Shown in pieces: positions 7,928-16,736 of a DNA stretch of 64,000 bases. The stretch covers positions 5,766,001 through 5,830,000 of the forward strand of contig OZ252260.1 of the NCBI GenBank assembly GCA_965249925.1, given 5' to 3'. Made by a program: the position numbers and the translations under genes. This DNA comes from Hoeflea_A sp965249925 (GTDB taxonomy: Bacteria; Pseudomonadota; Alphaproteobacteria; Rhizobiales; Rhizobiaceae). Numbering within the stretch: position 1 is the first letter of the stretch; every line of letters begins with the position of its first letter. Below the pieces are notes generated by a model, which had not been told where the DNA came from, did no database searches, and saw only the letters and a list, made by a program, of their open reading frames with translations.

Positions 7928-8934
7928 AGAAGCTGTTCAACAGTCAGGAGACCATGGTCGACGACATGATCGACGGTTTTGTGGCTGCTTTCCCGCAGGT
8001 CGCGCTCGGCCGCCATGACAAGCGCATCGTCGTCCGGCGGCAACCCAAAAACAACAACTCGAAAGTGACGCTGCTCATCGGCAATGGCTCCGGCCACGAA
8101 CCAATTGCCATGGGCTTCGTCGGCGAGGGCCTGCTCGACGCCAATGTTGTGGGCGATGTCTTTGCGGCGCCATCGGCGGACCTGATCCTGGATGGCATCG
8201 CCGAGGTCTGCGGCGCCGCCGGCTCGATCCTGCTGATCTCTCAACATTCCGGTGACGTGATCAACGGCGGTGCGGCGGTCATGCTTGCCGAGGAGCAGGG
8301 GCTGAACGTCCAGCCGCTCTACATGTATGACGATATTTCGTCGGCCCCGAAGGGTGAGGAGCAAGAGCGGCGTGGCGCGCCCGGCACCATGTTCATCTAC
8401 AAGATCCTTGGCGCGGCGGCCGAGGAGGGCATGGCGCTCGATACGCTTTTCGCTCTCGGAGAGGCGGTACGCGACAGCACGCGGACCCTGGCTGCCGCCG
8501 TCAGTCCCGGCGTATCGCCTTTGACAGGAAAAGCGATGTTTTCGCTGCCCGAAGACGAAATCTATCTCGGAATGGGCGTTCACGGAGAACCAGGGATCGG
8601 CAAGGCCAAATATGGACCGGTTGCCGGACTGGTCGAAACGATGGTCGCTGCGTTGCTCGAGGACCGGCCGGTACCGGAGGGCAATCAGGTTGCGGTGATC
8701 ATCAACGGCATGGGCGGGACCACCCTGATGGAACTGCTCAGCGTCTACCGGGAGACCGACCGTGCACTGCGCGCGCAAGGTATCACGACCGTAGCACCGA
8801 TGGTCGGCACCTATGTGACGACCCAGGAGATGGGCGGCTTCTCGATATCGCTTCTCACACCGACGCCCGACATGCTGCGACTGTGGTGCGCGCCATCACA
8901 CACCCCTTACTTCCCGGCGATCCGGTTGGACTGA
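7924..8934 (+). CDS. dhaK: DhaK-type ketose-binding kinase subunit
   Basis: This 336-residue DAK1-domain protein binds short ketoses covalently through a histidine. The motif GNGSGHEP with His58, ISQHSGDV near 105-112, YMYDDIS with the catalytic Asp near 136 and MGVHGEPG with the substrate-binding His220 are all present. The GTG start at 7924 overlaps the dhaL stop (GTGA). Classic substrates are dihydroxyacetone and L-erythrulose, but its neighbours (epimerase, LacD-like aldolase, sugar isomerase) suggest a longer ketose phosphorylated at C1. Confidence 0.9.
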   Translation: MKKLFNSQETMVDDMIDGFVAAFPQVALGRHDKRIVVRRQPKNNNSKVTLLIGNGSGHEPIAMGFVGEGLLDANVVGDVFAAPSADLILDGIAEVCGAAGSILLISQHSGDVINGGAAVMLAEEQGLNVQPLYMYDDISSAPKGEEQERRGAPGTMFIYKILGAAAEEGMALDTLFALGEAVRDSTRTLAAAVSPGVSPLTGKAMFSLPEDEIYLGMGVHGEPGIGKAKYGPVAGLVETMVAALLEDRPVPEGNQVAVIINGMGGTTLMELLSVYRETDRALRAQGITTVAPMVGTYVTTQEMGGFSISLLTPTPDMLRLWCAPSHTPYFPAIRLD

Positions 8935-8946
8935 AACGGCAAACCC

Positions 8947-9864
8947 ATGGTCGACCAAAAACCGCCACCACTGTCGCCGATGTACGGGGTTGCCATCGAC
9001 CAGGGCAGCGGTCTGAAAGCGGCGATAGCAGAGGCCCGTGGCGCCGATGCAAGGGAGTCAGATCTCTTCGATTTCAAGAAAGCCGTGGTTGAATGCCTGA
9101 GCCCGGAAGCGTCGGTAGTACTGGTCGACGCGGAATACGGGCGTCGCCTGCTGCCAATATTCGACTCCACCTGCGAAAAGCTGCTGGCCCTCGAGGCGGA
9201 CGTCTACCACATTACGACCAGCGAGCGTATTACCGCGTTACCCGACAACCTGACAGTCGCCGATTATCGGTCGCTTGGCGTGCGCCGGCTGAAGTTCTTC
9301 TTGTACTACGGCCCGCGCTGTTCCCTGGAGATCAACAGCAAGAAGCAGGCGCTCGTCCGTAATATCGGCGGGCAATGCGCTGACCATGGCATCGAATTCC
9401 TGTTCGAGCCGCTGGTTTACGACGAGACGGTTAGCGATGCCGGTTCGCTCGAATTTGCACGGATAAAGCCCGAACTCGTGCGGGAAGCGACGGGCGTTTT
9501 CGCGGATCCGAGCTTCGGGATCGACGTCCTGAAGGTGGAGATACCGGTCAACCTGACATTCGTCGAGGGGTACGGGACGGATGAATTCAGCCGCGACTGG
9601 GCGCTTGACCGCTATCGATATGCGGCAGAGCCGGCCGGTGCCATCCCGCTTGTGTATCTAAGCGCCGGGGTCACGTTCGAACGGTTCGAGCAATCCTTGA
9701 GGCTGGCCCGCGAAGCCGGCGTCGATGCCGCGGGCTTCATGTGCGGACGCGCCATCTGGTCCGACGCGGTCGCCGAATACGGGCGTGGCGGTCAACCGCA
9801 GTTGACCGAATGGCTGATGGGCGAGGGGCGAAGCCGTCTCAACCAGCTGAAGTCGGCGTTGTGA
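8947..9864 (+). CDS. Class I aldolase of the LacD/YihT (tagatose-1,6-bisphosphate aldolase) family
   Basis: This 305-residue protein matches LacD-type Schiff-base aldolases: GVAIDQGSGLK (residues 14-24), GVRRLKFFLYYGP, DVLKVEIPVN with the Schiff-base lysine at 196, YLSAGVTFERF and GFMCGRAIW. These enzymes split ketose (bis)phosphates into dihydroxyacetone phosphate and an aldehyde; YihT does so with sulfofructose phosphate. It starts 12 bases after dhaK, so the kinase product is the likely substrate. The C1-phosphate specificity is inferred from operon context. Confidence 0.9.
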   Translation: MVDQKPPPLSPMYGVAIDQGSGLKAAIAEARGADARESDLFDFKKAVVECLSPEASVVLVDAEYGRRLLPIFDSTCEKLLALEADVYHITTSERITALPDNLTVADYRSLGVRRLKFFLYYGPRCSLEINSKKQALVRNIGGQCADHGIEFLFEPLVYDETVSDAGSLEFARIKPELVREATGVFADPSFGIDVLKVEIPVNLTFVEGYGTDEFSRDWALDRYRYAAEPAGAIPLVYLSAGVTFERFEQSLRLAREAGVDAAGFMCGRAIWSDAVAEYGRGGQPQLTEWLMGEGRSRLNQLKSAL

Positions 9865-9877
9865 CCCGGACGGTTGT

Positions 9878-9912
9878 TTGACATGCTGCATTCAATCATA
9901 CAAATTGGTATG
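9878..9912 (+). promoter_or_regulatory. Promoter/operator candidate of the GntR gene
   Basis: A consensus -35 hexamer TTGACA at 9878-9883 is followed by a palindrome CATAC-AAATTG-GTATG at 9897-9912, which contains an ACAAAT half-site like those upstream of the other operons. No good -10 stands at 17 bases; TACAAA at 9899 is at 15. The palindrome would suit autoregulation by the GntR protein starting just downstream. Confidence 0.45.
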
Positions 9913-9935
9913 CAATGATTCAGGAGACAGGTGCC

Positions 9936-10673
9936 GTGGAAGCCCGCACCGAGCCGAAATACAAGGTCGCTTATGGAGCCTTGCTGAGCCGCCTGGCGTC
10001 CGGACGCTATCCGATCGGTGGCCGCCTGCCGACCGAAGACGAACTGGCCAAGACGTTCGATATCAGCCGTGTCACCATCCGGCGGTCGCTTGACATGCTG
10101 GTCAATGAAGGCTTCCTGGAGCGCCGGCAGGGCAGCGGCTATACGGTCGTCTCGCTGTCGCCGCCCTCGTCGATGTGTCTTTCGTCCTTTACCGACGCGA
10201 TGTTACGGGCCGGCCGCGAGCCGTCGTCCCGGCTGATCCGCATCTCGACCCAGGAAGTCGGCGCCCATGGCGAGGAACTGATCGAGGAACTGCGCGACGA
10301 GCGACTGACCTGCATCGAACGCCTGCGGCTGGTCGACGACGAGCCGCAGATGCTGGTGCGCACCTGGGTGCCGGCGCGCCTGCTTTCCAATCCGACCGCC
10401 GACGACTTTCCCAACACCGGTCAAGGTCAGTCAATCCTGCGCATTCTGAGACAGCGGTTTGGTCTCGAGTGGAATGCGGCGTGTGAGGATATCAGTCCGG
10501 CAGGCGCTTCGCCGGAGGTTGCGCGATACCTGAGGATCGAACCCGGGCAACCGCTTCTTGTCCAGGCCTGCACTGCCTTCGATGAGGACGGTGACGTGGT
10601 GTTTTTCGAACAGGTCTACCGCATCAGCAAGATCAGCTTTAATCTGACGGGATCCTCCCGGCAGGCGCGTTAA
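9936..10673 (+). CDS. GntR-family regulator, HutC/UTRA subfamily
   Basis: An N-terminal winged helix (YGALLSRLASGRYPIGGRLP, then ISRVTIRRSLDMLVNEGFLE with the GSGYTV wing) is followed by a UTRA effector domain that ends with FEQVYRISKISFNL. UTRA domains bind sugars, amino acids or their phosphates. GTG 9936 is preferred over the ATG at 9915 because an AGGAGA ribosome site lies nine bases before it. The sugar isomerase gene follows 13 bases downstream. It is the only regulator within 3.2-17.8 kb and the best candidate to bind the TGT-N4-ACA palindromes. Confidence 0.9.
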   Translation: MEARTEPKYKVAYGALLSRLASGRYPIGGRLPTEDELAKTFDISRVTIRRSLDMLVNEGFLERRQGSGYTVVSLSPPSSMCLSSFTDAMLRAGREPSSRLIRISTQEVGAHGEELIEELRDERLTCIERLRLVDDEPQMLVRTWVPARLLSNPTADDFPNTGQGQSILRILRQRFGLEWNAACEDISPAGASPEVARYLRIEPGQPLLVQACTAFDEDGDVVFFEQVYRISKISFNLTGSSRQAR

Positions 10674-10686
10674 TGGGAGCGTCGAC

Positions 10687-12114
10687 ATGCAGCCAGCCGT
10701 CACCATCGGCGTGATTCACGCCTCCCTGCCAAGCTATTTTCCGGACAGGTACCAGGTCTTCGAGGCGTGCAGCAGTGCGCTTGAAAAAGTTTGCGAGTCG
10801 GAAGGGGCACGCTTGGTTACCGCACCCGACCGGCCGATGAATGGTTCGGAAGCGCGAGCGGCCGCTGAGTTCTGTATGTCCGAAGGCGCGGATTTTCTGC
10901 TGCTGGTACACGGCGGCTTCACCATGGGCGACGTCGCCCACACCCTGGCGACAATTCCGGTGCCTCTGGGTGCCTGGGCGACGCCGGAACCGAGTCTCGA
11001 GGGCGATATCCAGCTCAACAACTTCGTGTCGCTCAACATGACGATGTCGATCGCCAAAACGGTGCGTGATCTGAGACGTCATCCGGTCCAGTGGTATTTC
11101 GGCGCGCCTGACAGCAAAGCCATTCAGCAGCGTTTCCGGACCACCATCCGCGCGCTCGCCATGCTGAAGAGCATCACCCGGGCCCGACTGGCGTTGATCG
11201 GCGGCCTGGCGCCGACCTTCTACAACATGGAGGTGTCGGCGAATACGCTCAAAAGGCGCTTCGGGATCGACGTGGACGCCCATGAGATCACCGAATTAAC
11301 GGGCCGCATGGCGGCGATCGAGGATTCGAGAGCGACCGCCGAGGTCGACAGCATGGCGGCGGCTGCCACGGTGCGCGGGGTCAGCGCCGAGCAGATGGAT
11401 TTGAACGCCCGGGCCGCACTGGCGTTGCGCGACATCTGTTCCGATGGCGGTTATACGGCGCTTGCCGTATCGGACTGGCCGGCCCTGCAGGTTGACCCCG
11501 GAACCCATCCCGGCGCCGCCTTCACCTGGCTCGAGGAGACGGACGGGATACCGGTCGCGTCGGAAGGCGATCTCCTCGGGGCGGTGACGCAACTCGCCGC
11601 AAAATCCATGGTCGGCAAGGTCGGTTATCTATTGGACATGACCGAACCGGATCTGGAGCAGGGCGATCTGTTGATGTGGCATGGCGGCGGCGGCCCTCTC
11701 TATATGGCAGACGATGCCGGTGCGTCGTGGATCAACCATCCGATGATTGGCCGCGGCACCGAGGCAGGCGCCTGCTACGGAACGATCAGCGACCTGGTTT
11801 TTCGCGACGGACCGGTGACGGCGGTGCGGATCGCCGACCACGCGACCACGCTGTTCGCCATGGAAGCGACGGTCGCCGGTCGCACACCCACCGGCTACAG
11901 CGGTTGCCGCGGCTGGCTCAGAGATTTTACGATCAGCCGGGAGGCAGCGTCCCTGGACGATGTGATCGCCACGGTGATGGGGCACGGCATCGAGCATCAT
12001 TTCGTCCTGGTTGAGGGCCACCACCGGGCGGTGCTGGCGGAGTTTGCCGCTTGGGCCGAGCTCAGTCAGCTCCAGCGGTTGGCGGCGCGTGATCATTTGT
12101 CCGCTACCCCGTAG
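10687..12114 (+). CDS. L-fucose/L-arabinose isomerase-like protein
   Basis: This 475-residue protein resembles the COG2407 group of FucI/AraA-related sugar isomerases. Features are the N-terminal ADFLLLVHGGFTMGDVAH stretch (about residues 61-78), the central GGLAPTFYNMEVS, a SDWPALQVD segment, and the C-terminal DLLMWHGGGGPLYMADD followed by INHPMIG, the position of the fucose-isomerase C-terminal barrel. Such enzymes use a divalent metal to interconvert aldoses and ketoses. GGGAG sits about seven bases before the ATG. It is cotranscribed with gntR and would feed a ketose to the epimerase, kinase and aldolase. Confidence 0.75.
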   Translation: MQPAVTIGVIHASLPSYFPDRYQVFEACSSALEKVCESEGARLVTAPDRPMNGSEARAAAEFCMSEGADFLLLVHGGFTMGDVAHTLATIPVPLGAWATPEPSLEGDIQLNNFVSLNMTMSIAKTVRDLRRHPVQWYFGAPDSKAIQQRFRTTIRALAMLKSITRARLALIGGLAPTFYNMEVSANTLKRRFGIDVDAHEITELTGRMAAIEDSRATAEVDSMAAAATVRGVSAEQMDLNARAALALRDICSDGGYTALAVSDWPALQVDPGTHPGAAFTWLEETDGIPVASEGDLLGAVTQLAAKSMVGKVGYLLDMTEPDLEQGDLLMWHGGGGPLYMADDAGASWINHPMIGRGTEAGACYGTISDLVFRDGPVTAVRIADHATTLFAMEATVAGRTPTGYSGCRGWLRDFTISREAASLDDVIATVMGHGIEHHFVLVEGHHRAVLAEFAAWAELSQLQRLAARDHLSATP

Positions 12115-12222
12115 GCGAGGCACGCAGTACGCAACGAAACCGCTTCCTAATGTGATTTTTGGACCAAGGCGAAATCACTGACGAGAGGGGTGTTGGAAGG
12201 GTGGCTCAGGAGAACGAGTTCG

Positions 12223-12252
12223 TTGACATCAATGCAAATTGTTAATACACAT
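12223..12252 (+). promoter_or_regulatory. Promoter region with third GntR-type site before the ABC operon
   Basis: A TTGACA hexamer at 12223-12228 is followed by AATTGT-TAAT-ACACAT at 12237-12252, which keeps the TTGT-N4-ACA core seen at 3212 and 6517 but with imperfect outer arms. A further AT-rich stretch (TTTGTTATATCAAA) follows. The exact -10 cannot be fixed. The position fits repression of the transporter genes by the same regulator. Confidence 0.45.
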
Positions 12253-12347
12253 TTTGTTATATCAAATTTAGGGCGGGAGGATGCGTTGCAGTCTGAATCT
12301 GATCCGGCACGGCGCATCCAGCCATCGCCCAAAGCGACGTTGATCCG

Positions 12348-13394
12348 GTGACACAGGTCCAGCTTCGAGCAGTCAGGAAGGAATTCGGCTCGTTCGTCGC
12401 GCTTGAGCATATCGATCTTGATATCGCCTCCGGTGAACTGGTCGCACTGCTCGGCCCGTCCGGCTGCGGGAAAACCACGACCCTGCGCATGATATCCGGC
12501 CTCGACAGTCCGACGGAGGGCGAGATCCTGTTCGACGGCAAGGACGTATCGGACGTCCCGGTGCGCGATCGCAATGTGGGTATGGTGTTTCAGCGCTATG
12601 CGTTGTTCCCGCATATGAACGTCGAAAAGAACATCACATTCGGGCTGCGGGTACGTGACATTCCGGCAGATGAAGTTGCGGCGCGGCTGGAGGAAATCCT
12701 GGAGATCGTTCAGCTCACCGCGTTTCGGCATCGGTTTCCAGCACAGCTGTCAGGCGGACAAATGCAGCGGGTCGCCATCGCGCGAACGTTGATCACCAAG
12801 CCCTCGGTTCTGATGATGGACGAGCCGCTGGCCAATCTGGACACCAATCTGCGCGGCGAGATGCGGCGTTTTATTCGCAACCTGCAGCAGCGGTTCAACA
12901 TCACCACCATTTTTGTCACCCACGACCAGGTGGAGGCAATGGAACTGTCCGATCGCGTGGCGGTGCTTTTCGATGGGCGGTTGGAGCAATTCGATACCCC
13001 GGACGCGATCTATCACCGGCCCGACAGGATTAGCGTGGCCAGGTTCATGGGAGCCTCGAACATATTTCCGGGCACGGTCGGTGATGGCGTCCTGAAAACC
13101 GAGTTCGCGGACCTCAGCGTGACCGGCGCCAAACGGTTTTCGGCCGGCGAGGGCGTGGACGTCATGGTTCGTAGCGAAGCCATCAAGCTGCTCAAGCAGC
13201 CTGAGGACGGTGCGGAAAACCAATTGCAGGGTGTCATCCAAACCGCTGATTTTTTCGGAGCCACCGTGTCCTACGTGGTGCAGGTCGGCGATCACGAACT
13301 CAATGTCGACGAGCATTCGACCGAAAAGCTGGAACCGGGCACGACGGTTTATCTTCAGCTGCCAAGCGATCGTATCTGGATGTTCCCGCAATGA
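12348..13394 (+). CDS. ABC transporter ATP-binding protein (PotA/UgpC-like)
   Basis: This 348-residue ATPase has Walker A GPSGCGKTT (residues about 37-45), Q-loop FQRYALFPHM, signature LSGGQMQRVAIAR (near 134), Walker B VLMMDEPLANLD and H-loop FVTHDQVEA, plus a C-terminal TOBE-like regulatory domain, as in spermidine or sugar importers. The start is GTG 12348; no convincing ribosome site precedes it, and a 20-codon reading frame ending four bases upstream might help its translation. It energises the YnjB-like system encoded by the next three genes. Confidence 0.93.
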   Translation: MTQVQLRAVRKEFGSFVALEHIDLDIASGELVALLGPSGCGKTTTLRMISGLDSPTEGEILFDGKDVSDVPVRDRNVGMVFQRYALFPHMNVEKNITFGLRVRDIPADEVAARLEEILEIVQLTAFRHRFPAQLSGGQMQRVAIARTLITKPSVLMMDEPLANLDTNLRGEMRRFIRNLQQRFNITTIFVTHDQVEAMELSDRVAVLFDGRLEQFDTPDAIYHRPDRISVARFMGASNIFPGTVGDGVLKTEFADLSVTGAKRFSAGEGVDVMVRSEAIKLLKQPEDGAENQLQGVIQTADFFGATVSYVVQVGDHELNVDEHSTEKLEPGTTVYLQLPSDRIWMFPQ

Positions 13395-13443
13395 ACTGAC
13401 TGTCTGAACCGGCGGCTGAGCTGCCAAACCTGGGAGGAGTATC

Positions 13444-14811
13444 ATGACTGGATTTTCAACAGGCGCGCTGCGCAGGGGTCTTCTGACGGCGGGCGCGTTG
13501 GCACTGACCACAGCCATGGCCTACGGCGACGAGGCGGCGGAACAGTTCCGGACCGACTTTCTGGCTGGCAAGTTGAACTGGGAGGACGTCTCAAAACGGG
13601 CCGCTGAGGAAGGCAAGGTCAATTTCTATTATTGGGGGGGCAGTGATACGATCAACGTCTGGATCGATAGCGTCGCCGCGCCGGCCATGAAAGACCTTGG
13701 CGTCACTCTCAATCCGATCCGCATCACATCCACGAAGGATGCGATCGACCTGATTTTAGCGGAAAAGAACGCTGGCAAGAGCACCGGCGAAGGCAGCGTG
13801 GATGCCGTCTGGGTCAATGGTGAGAACTTTTACACCCTGTCCCAGCAGAAGGCACTTTTCGGCCCCTTCGCCCAGATGGTGCCTAATTCCGCAAACTTCG
13901 ATTGGAACCCGGACGATCCGCGGTCGTTGCTGAACCTGCGTGATTTCGGCGTGGTAACCGACAGCCAGGAGATTCCGTGGTCTGGCCAGCAATATGTCTG
14001 CGCCGTCAACCGGCAGTATGTCGATGCAGCCAATACACCCTCGACGTTCGAGGAACTGAAAAGCTACCTGGAGCAAAACCCGGGCAAATTCACCTATGTG
14101 AAGCCGCCGCATTACATCGGCAACACGTTCGTGCAGTCGGTCATGTATGCCTTCAATCCGGATGGCAACGGCGCCATTCCGTTCCAGAAGTCGATCGATG
14201 AACTCGGCGCCACGGAACTTGCCAGGCTGGTCAAACCCGGCATGGAGTACCTGAAATCGATTGAACCGCTTCTGCTGGACGCCAATGGCGGCAAGCCCCG
14301 GTATCCGGAAGACATCGCCGCCCTTGACGGGCTGTTCCTTAACGGCGAGGTCTATTTCAACTGCAAATTCGGCCTCTACGCGGTGCACACCGGCCTGTTG
14401 ACCGGTGCCTATCCTGAGCAGGCCGAAGCGTTTGTCTTCCCGAAGGGCTTGATGATCGCCAACAAGAACTACCTTGCCATACCGGTCAACAGCCCGAATC
14501 CGGCAGGCGCGCTGATGCTCGCCAACTACATGGCGTCAGTTGAATCACAGGCGTCCAAGCTTGAGAAGGCAGGCATGCCGGTCGGCATCGACATCTGGAA
14601 ACTGTCGGCCGACCAAGCAGCCATGGTCGAGAAGGCCGCACCGCCGCACTACGGTGTCACGCAGGAAGAGCTTGACGCCAACGTCGCGCCGGACACCAAT
14701 GCCAGCCTGGTGGATGTCATCGAGGCGACTTGGCTGGAGTACATCGAACGCGGATCCTCCGAACCGATTGAGGAAATCGTCGAAACGATGGCCAAGCAAG
14801 TGGCACAGTAG
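13444..14811 (+). CDS. ABC transporter substrate-binding protein, YnjB-like
   Basis: This 455-residue periplasmic protein begins with a Tat-like signal (LRRGLLTAGALALTTAMA, cleavage near residue 27). The segment VNFYYWGGSDTINVWIDSVA near residue 58 matches the FxxWGGxxxxN pattern of the YnjB/COG4134 family of extracellular solute receptors. GGGAGG lies six bases before the ATG. E. coli YnjBCD has no known ligand. Linkage to a nucleoside hydrolase and sugar enzymes suggests a nucleoside or glycoside ligand here; that is inference. Confidence 0.88.
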   Translation: MTGFSTGALRRGLLTAGALALTTAMAYGDEAAEQFRTDFLAGKLNWEDVSKRAAEEGKVNFYYWGGSDTINVWIDSVAAPAMKDLGVTLNPIRITSTKDAIDLILAEKNAGKSTGEGSVDAVWVNGENFYTLSQQKALFGPFAQMVPNSANFDWNPDDPRSLLNLRDFGVVTDSQEIPWSGQQYVCAVNRQYVDAANTPSTFEELKSYLEQNPGKFTYVKPPHYIGNTFVQSVMYAFNPDGNGAIPFQKSIDELGATELARLVKPGMEYLKSIEPLLLDANGGKPRYPEDIAALDGLFLNGEVYFNCKFGLYAVHTGLLTGAYPEQAEAFVFPKGLMIANKNYLAIPVNSPNPAGALMLANYMASVESQASKLEKAGMPVGIDIWKLSADQAAMVEKAAPPHYGVTQEELDANVAPDTNASLVDVIEATWLEYIERGSSEPIEEIVETMAKQVAQ

Positions 14812-14820
14812 TGCTCACAT

Positions 14821-14850
14821 GGCGCGCCGCCCTACCTCAGGTGGCGTGCC
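14821..14850 (+). other. RNA hairpin between substrate-binding protein and permease genes
   Basis: GGCGCGCCGCC (14821-14831) can pair with GGTGGCGTGCC (14840-14850) over 11 bases including two G-U pairs, with an eight-base loop. No U-run follows. Such hairpins after binding-protein genes commonly protect the upstream mRNA or reduce read-through to the permeases. Confidence 0.55.
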
Positions 14851-14902
14851 GACATCTGATTGTTGCCAACCGCGGATCTAGCGCCAGCCAACAGCCGGAA
14901 CC

Positions 14903-15832
14903 ATGGCAGTCCAGGAAACAGTTCTCGAAACACGATCGGCTCGACGATCGGCGGCACGCCGCAATGCCAATATGCTGCGCATCGCGGAATTGGCACCGAT
15001 TGTCATCGTGCTGTTCGTTCTGTTCGGTGGTGCGCTGGTGCTCGCGTTGCTGCAGAGCCTCGGTTTCGCCCCGTGGTTCGGCATCAACACGTTTCCGGAC
15101 TTTTCCTATTTCGGGGCGCTGTGGGGCTCCAGCGCCTTTTGGGTATCACTGGGCCTGACACTTTACTACGGCTTTGTCTCGACCATCATCGCCCTCGTCA
15201 TGGCGATTGTGCTGAGCCTTGCTCTCATCAAGCCGTTTCGCGGCAAGACGCTCTACAAATACATCTACAAGCTGCCGCTGATGATCCCGTATACGGTCGG
15301 CATCGCGCTGGCCGTCCTGATGTTGGGCAATGGAGGGATCCTATCGCGCCTGCTGGCGCTGGTCGGCATGATCGACAACCCCGCCGAGTTTCCGCAAATC
15401 CTCAAGACCCACTACGGCTGGGGCATTATCGCCGTTTATGTCTGGAAGCAGGTGCCGTTCATGACGCTGGCGATCTACGCGGTGCTGCTCGGGATCGGCC
15501 GAGAAACAGAGGAGGCTGCGGCGATTCTCGGCGCCAACCGCCGGCAGATTTTCTTCTCGGTAACGTTGCCGCAGATCATGCCCGGCATTGTGTCGTCGAC
15601 ATTGATCTGTTTCGCCTTCAACGTTGGTGCCTTCGAAGCACCGTTCATTCTCGGCGGCGGCTATCCCGACACATTACCGGTCGTCGCCTGGCGTTACTTC
15701 AATGACGCCAACTACGCGTTCCAGCTGCAAGGCATGGCGACCGTCGTTTCCATCGGTATCGTCTCCGGGGTGATCCTGTTCGCCTACCTTGCCACCTATC
15801 GGCGGTACGAGCGCATGCGCGGGAGAGCTTGA
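14903..15832 (+). CDS. ABC transporter permease (first)
   Basis: This 309-residue inner-membrane protein has six predicted hydrophobic segments (about residues 32-55, 80-105, 125-150, 165-190, 225-250, 275-297) and the cytoplasmic EAA loop as EAAAILGANRRQIFFSVTLP near residues 205-224, which couples to the ATPase. It belongs to the binding-protein-dependent permease family of spermidine/iron/YnjC type. A short hydrophilic N-terminus rich in Arg and Ala precedes the first helix. Its stop is separated by one base from the next permease. Confidence 0.9.
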   Translation: MAVQETVLETRSARRSAARRNANMLRIAELAPIVIVLFVLFGGALVLALLQSLGFAPWFGINTFPDFSYFGALWGSSAFWVSLGLTLYYGFVSTIIALVMAIVLSLALIKPFRGKTLYKYIYKLPLMIPYTVGIALAVLMLGNGGILSRLLALVGMIDNPAEFPQILKTHYGWGIIAVYVWKQVPFMTLAIYAVLLGIGRETEEAAAILGANRRQIFFSVTLPQIMPGIVSSTLICFAFNVGAFEAPFILGGGYPDTLPVVAWRYFNDANYAFQLQGMATVVSIGIVSGVILFAYLATYRRYERMRGRA

Positions 15833-15833
15833 C

Positions 15834-16694
15834 ATGGCCGCGCGCAGAACCACCAACACCTTCAACCGCCTGTCGCCTTTCCAACGCTTCTACCTGGTGG
15901 CGATCGCCGCGCTGATCATCGGTCCCTTCGCACCGCTGATCATCCAGAGCCTTGCCTTCCGCTGGGCGTGGCCCAATCTGCTGCCAACGGTGTGGTGGAT
16001 CGAACAGCGGGAAAAGTCGCCGATTCCGCTGGCCTGGGATTATGTGCTGTCCCCCTATTCGCGGGTCTATGAAGCGACAATCAACACAGTGGCAATCGGC
16101 GTGGCGGTCACCGCAATCTGCCTGGCCATATGTCTACCGGCGGCTCGAGTGCTGGCTCGCGAACGCTTTAGAGGAAAGAGCAGCTTTGAGTTCTTTCTTT
16201 CGTTGCCGCTGATCGTACCCGAAGCAGCAATCGGCATCGCGCTGTTGATGATCTTCATCAACCTTGGCTTGGCGGGAAGTTATGTCGGCATCATCATCGC
16301 CCATTTGATTCCGACGATCCCCTACATGGTGCGCATGCTGACAGCCGTCTATCAGGGCCTCGGGCGTGAATTCGAAGAGCAGGCGATGATCCTCGGCGCC
16401 ACGCGATGGCAGATCCTGCGCATGGTGACCCTGCCGATGCTGATGCCCGGTGTCGTCGCCGGTGCATTGTTTACGTTTCTCGTCTCGAGCAACATTTTTC
16501 TGCTCACCTTCTTTCTCGGCCAGGGCAAAATCATCACCCTGCCGACCCTGCTTTTTTCAAAAATCTCCGGGGGGACGCTCGATGCGTCGGCGGCCGGAAT
16601 AACGCTGATCGTCTCGCTTCCGGGAATCATTCTTCTGGTGATCTCGGAGCGCTTCATCAAGGAAGAAGCCTTCGGCAAGGGCTTTGGAAGCTGA
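15834..16694 (+). CDS. ABC transporter permease (second)
   Basis: This is a 286-residue permease with six hydrophobic segments and the EAA loop EEQAMILGATRWQILRMVTLP near residues 182-202. ATG 15834 is chosen because it follows the preceding stop by one base; in-frame codons further upstream lie within the first permease. It completes the importer with the ATPase (12348), binding protein (13444) and first permease (14903). Confidence 0.9.
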   Translation: MAARRTTNTFNRLSPFQRFYLVAIAALIIGPFAPLIIQSLAFRWAWPNLLPTVWWIEQREKSPIPLAWDYVLSPYSRVYEATINTVAIGVAVTAICLAICLPAARVLARERFRGKSSFEFFLSLPLIVPEAAIGIALLMIFINLGLAGSYVGIIIAHLIPTIPYMVRMLTAVYQGLGREFEEQAMILGATRWQILRMVTLPMLMPGVVAGALFTFLVSSNIFLLTFFLGQGKIITLPTLLFSKISGGTLDASAAGITLIVSLPGIILLVISERFIKEEAFGKGFGS

Positions 16695-16736
16695 TGTGAT
16701 CTGCGGCAGACCAACTGGCAGAAAGGGCTGGACGAC

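Noticed and set aside
12147..12731. Minus-strand open frame of 194 codons across the ABC promoter region
   Set aside because: It overlaps the ATPase N-terminus in antisense and covers AT-rich promoter DNA.
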